Source: Desulfurococcales archaeon (lineage in GTDB: Archaea; Thermoproteota; Thermoprotei_A; Sulfolobales; Ignisphaeraceae). Taken from it: 10,062 nt of DNA. The stretch spans positions 1 to 10,062 of the forward strand of contig JAMOOB010000227.1 of assembly GCA_027066265.1 (NCBI GenBank), written 5' to 3'. The notes below the pieces were generated by a model. It was not told the origin of the DNA and did no database searches. It worked only from the letters and a program-made list of their open reading frames with translations. Below are positions 6,043 to 10,062 of this stretch, piece by piece (position 1 is the stretch's first letter; the number at the start of each line of letters is the position of its first letter). A program made the position numbers and the translations under genes.

Positions 6043-7008
6043 ATGATCGTTATCGCTAAGGCAGGTGGATGCGAGATATATGCGCCTTCCGATACGTGGT
6101 TCGTAAGCTTCTTCTCGAGTCCTTACCCACCGCACGTGATGAGTAGAGCACTCGATCTCTCGACGAGTTTCGAGTTCGGGGACGAAGCTCTATCGCCAGT
6201 AGAGGGAATCGTGGAGAAGATCGTTAGATTCGATGCGGGTCCAGGACCTTACTCGAAGTACGACTACGTACTGCTTCTACGCTCCGGAACGCGGTGGGTC
6301 AAGATAATGCATGTAGAGCCGCGCGTCGCAGTCAACGAGAAGGTGTTCGTAGGCGATCCGATAGGGCGATACATAAGAACGAACTTCTTCGATCGACATC
6401 ACGCACCGCATATGCATATCGAGGTGCTTAGGGATAGGAGTCTACGTCCTTCGAGAGCGTTCGTCATCGAACCATCTCCGGAGTTCCTAGAGCTGATGTC
6501 GAAGAGATGCGTAGATGCTTCGAAGTGTAGCTCTATGAAGCTTAGAACCGTCTATGCATGCGATGAGTATACGTTTCTGGAACCCGTAGAGATGGAGGCT
6601 ACGTGCTTGGCTACGAACGTTAAGGATACGATGTGCGTCGTCAACGCAATGATATCGAGAGCCACACCCTACGTAGGGTTGATCAAGCTCCGAGAGGAAG
6701 GCAAGATCAAGCCCGGTGCCGTGGTTAGATTCCTAGGCGTATGCCTTGGCTACGTAGCTAAGATCCGTCAATGCTACGCAATCGTTCTCCCCACCAGGGT
6801 TCGCTACGATGAGTGGTTCTGGAACTACGTATCGCTTAGAAACATGGCTCGAAACCCCGTGCCCTGCACAACGAAGAGCATCGATGTGTACGTAGATACG
6901 TGTCTACGCGAGGTTCTAGAGCTCTTGATATCGATGAACGCGTGCGTAAAGATCGATGAATGCATCGAGGATAGCTACGTAAATCTCGTTCTAAGGGAAG
7001 CGGTGTAG
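6043..7008 (+). CDS. M23 (LytM/lysostaphin-type) peptidase-fold protein with cysteine-rich C-terminal part
   Basis: A 321-residue protein with no signal peptide or membrane segment. Residues 30-130 follow the M23 fold: RALDLS with D38, SPVEGIVEKI (51-60), VLLLRSGTRWVKIMHVEP with H90, VFVGDPIGRY (101-110) and APHMHIEV with H123 and H125. In LytM-type enzymes zinc is held by an H in HxxxD, that D, and the last H of HxH. Here the position four before D38 is S34, so one ligand is missing unless H31 replaces it. Residues 150-321 match nothing I know and hold eleven cysteines, suggesting disulfides or metal binding. M23 enzymes cut peptidoglycan cross-bridges, which archaea lack, so substrate and even catalysis are unclear. 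The start is fixed by GGAGG 8 bases upstream. Confidence 0.75.
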   Translation: MIVIAKAGGCEIYAPSDTWFVSFFSSPYPPHVMSRALDLSTSFEFGDEALSPVEGIVEKIVRFDAGPGPYSKYDYVLLLRSGTRWVKIMHVEPRVAVNEKVFVGDPIGRYIRTNFFDRHHAPHMHIEVLRDRSLRPSRAFVIEPSPEFLELMSKRCVDASKCSSMKLRTVYACDEYTFLEPVEMEATCLATNVKDTMCVVNAMISRATPYVGLIKLREEGKIKPGAVVRFLGVCLGYVAKIRQCYAIVLPTRVRYDEWFWNYVSLRNMARNPVPCTTKSIDVYVDTCLREVLELLISMNACVKIDECIEDSYVNLVLREAV

Positions 7009-7088
7009 AGCTTAGAGCTCGATCAACGTTCCAGATCTTTCTCCAGAACCTTCCCGTACGCTCTACGCTATTTGCGTCTACGAACGAT

Positions 7089-7880
7089 CTATCGAAGTAC
7101 GTAGCCGTAGATCTTCATCCTACGCAACGCGTTTGGGAATGCCTCGATTGTTTCCTCTTCGTATTCCAGTACGAGTCTAGGATCGATCTCGGCGAGCTTA
7201 GTCATGATGGCTCTGCGCTCATCTACGCTAACAAGCCTAGGATCTAGGAGTATAGCTACGTAGGTCTCGACACCTTCGTTCACAAGGTTCTCGATCGCTT
7301 TGAAGACGTAGTTCAGAGCACTCGGTTCAGCACCACATCGTTCCCAGAACTTCTCTCCGTACCCAGCCTTTATCGAGACCCTTACAACGAGCTTACTGCA
7401 CGCGTTTGCGAGATCCTTCACGTAGCTAGGATCGTAGCCTAGAAGGATGCCGTTGGTTTCGAGAACGAAGGTCTTGATCTCGCTACGTTCCTCCACGAAC
7501 TTAAGGAGTTGAACTAGGTGCTCGCGGCAAAGCGTTGGTTCTCCACCCGATACCCTAAACACGCTACATCTACGACTCCTAGATATGCGAACGAGGTTCT
7601 CGACGACTTGGCTAGGTGTGTAGAACGATCCGTAGCGTTCGGGATAGTCGCGCGATGGATCGCTCCAACAGAAGAAACACCTTAGGTTACACCCAACGAC
7701 GAATCCCGTGGCAGCACCTTTGTAGAACCTAACGACTCGAAACGATGTGTACTTCCTAGCCATCTCCTTGCCGATGGATTTGCATACTATTCTCTCCGTG
7801 ATCCTCGTAAGAGCTATGGGATCGAACGGTCTCTGACCTCTCCTAAGCTCTCTAGGTATCTCAGCATCGGGATGGATCAT
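7089..7880 (-). CDS. Radical SAM protein (activating-enzyme-like)
   Basis: A 263-residue radical SAM enzyme. The iron-sulfur motif is CNLRCFFC (C64, C68, C71 counted from the ATG), followed by a W. Further hallmarks are FRVSGGEPTLC (SAM binding), FVLETNG and VRVSIKAG, matching the strands of the partial TIM barrel seen in pyruvate formate-lyase activating enzyme relatives. The N-terminal FDPIALTRITERIV stretch resembles stand-alone archaeal members of this group, whose substrates are unknown. No second cluster motif is visible. The start is ATG at 7880 or GTG at 7883; both lie within the C' box of the sRNA at 7861-7910, so the first residues (through about PDAE) are encoded by guide-RNA sequence. 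Convergent with the M23-fold gene, 80 bases apart; nothing is recognised in that gap. Confidence 0.9.
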   Translation of the reverse strand: MIHPDAEIPRELRRGQRPFDPIALTRITERIVCKSIGKEMARKYTSFRVVRFYKGAATGFVVGCNLRCFFCWSDPSRDYPERYGSFYTPSQVVENLVRISRSRRCSVFRVSGGEPTLCREHLVQLLKFVEERSEIKTFVLETNGILLGYDPSYVKDLANACSKLVVRVSIKAGYGEKFWERCGAEPSALNYVFKAIENLVNEGVETYVAILLDPRLVSVDERRAIMTKLAEIDPRLVLEYEEETIEAFPNALRRMKIYGYVLR

Positions 7881-7910
7881 CACGTCTCAGCCGGACCCAA
7901 GTCTCATCAC
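7861..7910 (-). ncRNA. Box C/D guide sRNA (2'-O-methylation guide), overlapping the radical SAM start
   Basis: On the minus strand all four boxes are canonical and correctly spaced: C GTGATGA (7910-7904), a 13-base guide GACTTGGGTCCGG, D' CTGA (7890-7887), spacer GAC, C' GTGATGA (7883-7877), a 12-base guide TCCATCCCGATG, and D CTGA (7864-7861). This is the standard archaeal dual-guide layout bound by L7Ae, Nop5 and fibrillarin. By the N+5 rule the D' guide targets the A in CCGGA of CCGGACCCAAGTC, and the D guide the fifth base (G) of CATCGGGATGGA. I could not place these targets in rRNA or tRNA from memory. The C' box contains the start codon of the radical SAM gene. Ends probably extend 2-5 bases beyond the boxes. 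Confidence 0.9.
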
Positions 7911-7918
7911 AGTTCCTA

Positions 7919-7953
7919 ACATTAAGACTGTTTCAACGACCAAGGTTTTTATG
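7919..7953. promoter_or_regulatory. Divergent promoters for the antiporter (+) and the sRNA/radical SAM transcript (-)
   Basis: CATTAAG at 7919-7925 on the + strand would start transcription at about 7950, making the antiporter ATG (7951) leaderless. On the minus strand CATAAAAACC (about 7951-7942) would start near 7922, about 12 bases before the C box of the sRNA. The two promoters would thus overlap, the minus-strand TATA box lying on the antiporter start codon. Confidence 0.45.
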
Positions 7954-9192
7954 TCCGGTAGACTGGTTGAGGAGCTAGGTGGTTGCTTGGAACTGCTATT
8001 CGATCTCTTGCTAGCGTTTGCGCTGGCGATGATCGTGGGCAAGCTATTCGAAGAGCTTTTCGTAAGGCTAGGGCTTCCTCCCGTGATAGGAGACCTGGTA
8101 GCGGGTCTCATACTAGGTCGATCGCTGCTACAGATATTCCCGGTAAACGATACGATAGAAGCGTTCGCGTGGTTCGGCATCGTGCTTCTACTGTTCTACG
8201 CAGGTCTCGAAACGAAGTATCGAGAATTCATGCGTAGCCTAGGTCTCTACGGAGCCATAACCGTAGGTGAAGGTCTCGCCGCTTTCTCGCTTGGCTACCT
8301 CGTAGGTAGCTTGATGGGTTACCCACCCAAGGCATGCTACTTCCTGGGAGCCGTACTGGAGGCTACGAGCATCAGCGTAAGCGTTCGAACACTGATTGAT
8401 ATAGGTAAGCTCGCTACTCCCGAAGGATACGCAATTCTAGGCGTTGCGGTGCTGGACGATCTCGTAGCTCTGATCATAATCGTTGCCGGTACCTCGCTCA
8501 TCAAGCTAGGTACGTTCAGCGTTACGCAGCTAGCAATCGTAGCGAGCAAAGCTCTCGCTTTCTGGCTAGCCGTGGTACTGATACTGCACCACGTTTCCAC
8601 TAGATACATGCCTCGAGTACTCTATGCTGCGAGGAGTCCCGAAGCATCGGTAGGAATCGTGTTGGGGTTGCTATGCGCGCTATCCTTCCTAACCAAGTTC
8701 GTAGGTCTATCGCCTCTCGTAGCTGCCTACGCTACGGGTCTCGCACTCTCGGAGATGTACGGCATTAGGAGGATAAGCGATCGTGTTAGAACGATAGCAC
8801 TCCTATTCTCCGTAATGTTCTTCGCCTTCACAGCAGCGAAACTCGATCTCGAATCAGCACTGAAACCAGAGTTCATCCCGCTATACGTAGCGATGATAGG
8901 AGCAGCCTTTGCAGGAAAACTTCTTGGAGGAGGACTAACCTCGTTCCTAGTAGGTTTCCCACCCATAGCAGCGCTCAGGATAGCGGTAGGCCTCTTTCCA
9001 CGAGCAGAGTTCTGCATAGTTGCTGCCTACGTAGGGTACTCAGGAGGATTGTTCGGACCAGAGATTCTGTTAGCTGCCGTGATGATTACCCTCGTAACGA
9101 ACTTGGCAACGCCACCGCTCCTCAAGATCGTATTTAGCTTCGGCGGAGAAACACCGCACGTAGAACCTCGATGGAGAAGAAGGAGGAGGTGA
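7951..9192 (+). CDS. CPA2-type cation/proton antiporter (Na+/H+ exchanger, KefB/NapA-like)
   Basis: A 413-residue integral membrane protein with about 12-13 hydrophobic segments, the transport domain of the CPA2 family, without a C-terminal TrkA-N domain. Seen: LGLPPVIGDLVAGLILG (40-56), the inverted-repeat motif LEATSISVS (136-144), the ion-binding AVLDD (D169, D170) that marks electrogenic exchangers, GKLLGG with K323, and FPRAEF with R351, the conserved PR-E of the last helices. Family knowledge says such proteins swap Na+ (or K+) for H+ to control pH and sodium. The tail ends in WRRRRRR, an arginine run whose codons double as the Shine-Dalgarno of the next gene. The ATG at 7951 matches a leaderless start. 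The CBS gene follows after 4 bases. Confidence 0.93.
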   Translation: MSGRLVEELGGCLELLFDLLLAFALAMIVGKLFEELFVRLGLPPVIGDLVAGLILGRSLLQIFPVNDTIEAFAWFGIVLLLFYAGLETKYREFMRSLGLYGAITVGEGLAAFSLGYLVGSLMGYPPKACYFLGAVLEATSISVSVRTLIDIGKLATPEGYAILGVAVLDDLVALIIIVAGTSLIKLGTFSVTQLAIVASKALAFWLAVVLILHHVSTRYMPRVLYAARSPEASVGIVLGLLCALSFLTKFVGLSPLVAAYATGLALSEMYGIRRISDRVRTIALLFSVMFFAFTAAKLDLESALKPEFIPLYVAMIGAAFAGKLLGGGLTSFLVGFPPIAALRIAVGLFPRAEFCIVAAYVGYSGGLFGPEILLAAVMITLVTNLATPPLLKIVFSFGGETPHVEPRWRRRRR

Positions 9193-9193
9193 T
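9181..9193 (+). promoter_or_regulatory. Strong Shine-Dalgarno of the CBS gene inside the antiporter's last codons
   Basis: AGGAGGAGGTGAT is an extended match to the 16S 3' end and sits 3-4 bases before the ATG at 9197. The same bases encode the terminal arginines and stop codon of the antiporter, so translation of the two genes is coupled. Confidence 0.75.
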
Positions 9194-9196
9194 GCT

Positions 9197-9709
9197 ATGA
9201 GTATCGTTGGGAGATTCGTAGAGGTAGCAAAACTCGTGCTCTCCATGAAGTGCCGCGACTTCCTAAGGTTCTTCGTGGACTGCGTACCGAAGGTACAGAT
9301 CGTTGGAGAAGACGAAACGTTGGAGGATATCATCGATGAGATGCTTCGTGGAGCAAGCTACATAGTTATCGTGGATAGGAGGGGTCGGCTTCGAGGAGCG
9401 TTATCGTACCTCGACATACTGCACCACCTCGCTTCGGAGAGCAAACACATGCATACACCGATGGCGACAGCGATCCCGGGAATGAGGTCTCTCGAGCTGA
9501 GCGATAGATCGAGCTCGATACGCATATCGTTGATTGCAAGACCTCTACCTCCGAAGATACGGGAAGACGCTACGGTGGAAGAAGCGCTGAAGAACATGGT
9601 CATGACGGAGTCTCCCTACATCATCGTCGTGGACAAGAACGACAACGTTCTGGGAGTGATAACGCAGCACAGCATCTTTAGAGCTATATCGATGAAGATG
9701 CGGAGCTAG
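9197..9709 (+). CDS. Two-CBS-domain protein
   Basis: A 170-residue protein built from a short N-terminal helix (1-26) and two CBS domains. The first spans about 28-80 (VPKVQIVGEDETLEDIIDEM, YIVIVDRRGRLRGALSYLDI). The second spans about 108-168 (IREDATVEEALKNM, YIIVVDKNDNVLGVITQHSI). CBS pairs form a Bateman module that binds AMP, ATP or similar ligands. The gene follows the antiporter by 4 bases with a strong Shine-Dalgarno, so it probably senses nucleotide or ionic state for that transporter; this is inference from context. The linker between the domains (about 81-107) is long and contains HMHTPM. Confidence 0.93.
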   Translation: MSIVGRFVEVAKLVLSMKCRDFLRFFVDCVPKVQIVGEDETLEDIIDEMLRGASYIVIVDRRGRLRGALSYLDILHHLASESKHMHTPMATAIPGMRSLELSDRSSSIRISLIARPLPPKIREDATVEEALKNMVMTESPYIIVVDKNDNVLGVITQHSIFRAISMKMRS

Positions 9710-9715
9710 TAACCA

Positions 9716-9763
9716 TCAGCAATTGGTCGTTCATCACGATTCAGACTCAAAGGGCTTCATCAC
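9716..9763 (-). ncRNA. Box C/D guide sRNA (2'-O-methylation guide)
   Basis: On the minus strand: C GTGATGA (9763-9757), a 12-base guide AGCCCTTTGAGT, D' CTGA (9744-9741), spacer ATC, C' GTGATGA (9737-9731), an 11-base guide ACGACCAATTG, D CTGA (9719-9716). All boxes are perfect and spacing is canonical. The D' guide can pair with ACUYAAAGG, the conserved 16S stretch at E. coli 909-917, which would place the methyl on A913. The D guide contains the complement of AAUUGG, which follows at once in archaeal 16S, but flanking bases do not match. Target assignment is tentative. It lies 6 bases past the CBS stop, on the opposite strand. A TATA-like TTTTATCC at about 9814-9807 may be its promoter. Confidence 0.88.
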
Positions 9764-9843
9764 GCAGGAGAAACGTTGAGTAGCTAAACCGATCATCCTT
9801 ACCCAGGATAAAATGTTCGTATCCATACGTAGGAGGTTCGTAT

Positions 9844-10062
9844 CTAGGATCCGAGGATCTTCTTCTGCATCTCTATCCCTTCGATGGCTAGGATTATCGA
9901 TGATGTTAGCGTGATGCCTATCAGAGCCACGTATTCCAGCGATGCATGCTCGCCCCGAAGGATCTTCGCGATGAGTGTTGCGAACTCTACCACGAGTATT
10001 CCTAGGAATAGCGATGCGAAGAACAGCATTCGTGGTACGACCTTCTTTCCCAGGATTACTAC
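9844..10062 (-). CDS. Partial membrane protein, 5' end beyond the window
   Basis: The last 72 residues of a membrane protein; the frame stays open to the window edge, so the ATG at 10029 is probably internal. Two transmembrane segments are clear (MLFFASLFLGILVVEFATLI and YVALIGITLTSSIILAIEG) joined by a short basic loop KILRGEHASLE, with a basic stretch GKKVVPR before the first. The pattern of two helices with E in the first and H between them slightly recalls the PsiE-like family, but this is weak. No function is assigned. It converges with the CBS gene, and the sRNA lies between them. Confidence 0.6.
   Translation of the reverse strand, partial: VVILGKKVVPRMLFFASLFLGILVVEFATLIAKILRGEHASLEYVALIGITLTSSIILAIEGIEMQKKILGS

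Noticed and set aside
6136..6142. GTGATGA in the M23-fold gene, also at 3746-3752 and 9079-9085, as possible C boxes
   Set aside because: No D or D' CTGA at the required spacing; they are ordinary coding sequence.
1..10062. CRISPR array, insertion sequence or tRNA gene
   Set aside because: No regularly spaced repeats, transposase, terminal inverted repeats or tRNA-like fold seen on either strand.

Overview
The window looks like chromosomal DNA of a thermophilic archaeon, most likely a crenarchaeon (Thermoproteota). The support is archaeal TATA boxes about 26 bases upstream of starts, short or absent leaders, frequent GTG starts, cysteine-rich cytosolic-looking proteins, heavy use of AGG/AGA, ATA and CTA codons, and two box C/D guide RNAs. 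Genus cannot be fixed from the sequence. GC content is about 50% by eye, and the palindromes TACGTA and CCTAGG are strikingly common.

Layout. (1) Bases 2-1350 (+): the end of pxpB and all of pxpC, subunits of ATP-dependent 5-oxoprolinase. (2) 1347-1889 (-): a DUF3800 protein (predicted RNase H-like fold), convergent with pxpC and overlapping it by 4 bases. (3) 1902-2200: no convincing protein gene; a TATA box precedes a very GC-rich segment that can fold on the + strand. (4) 2201-4676 (-): a four-gene operon read ybjQ-like > CPBP (CAAX/Abi) membrane protease > PadR repressor > SdpI/DUF1648-like membrane protein. Spacings are 4, 2 and -8 bases. Its promoter carries a perfect 9+9 palindrome next to the TATA box. 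(5) 4775-5503 (+): a MoeB/ThiF-type E1 enzyme that lacks the usual cysteine segment. (6) 5507-5845 (-): a small unknown protein. (7) 6043-7008 (+): a protein with an M23 (LytM-like) fold and a cysteine-rich C-terminal part, behind its own promoter and two inverted repeats. (8) 7089-7880 (-): a radical SAM enzyme whose start codon lies inside the C' box of a box C/D sRNA. (9) 7951-9709 (+): a CPA2 cation/proton antiporter followed by a two-CBS-domain protein. (10) 9716-9763 (-): a second box C/D sRNA. (11) 9844-10062 (-): a partial membrane protein.

How the parts work together. PxpB and PxpC would pair with an upstream PxpA outside the window to recycle 5-oxoproline. The ybjQ-CPBP-PadR-SdpI operon has the logic of an autoregulated envelope-stress or bacteriocin-immunity module (repressor plus immunity-type membrane proteins) and is the best candidate here for an undescribed system. 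The antiporter and CBS protein probably form a transporter with a nucleotide-sensing partner. The two sRNAs are expected to guide 2'-O-methylation of rRNA or tRNA.
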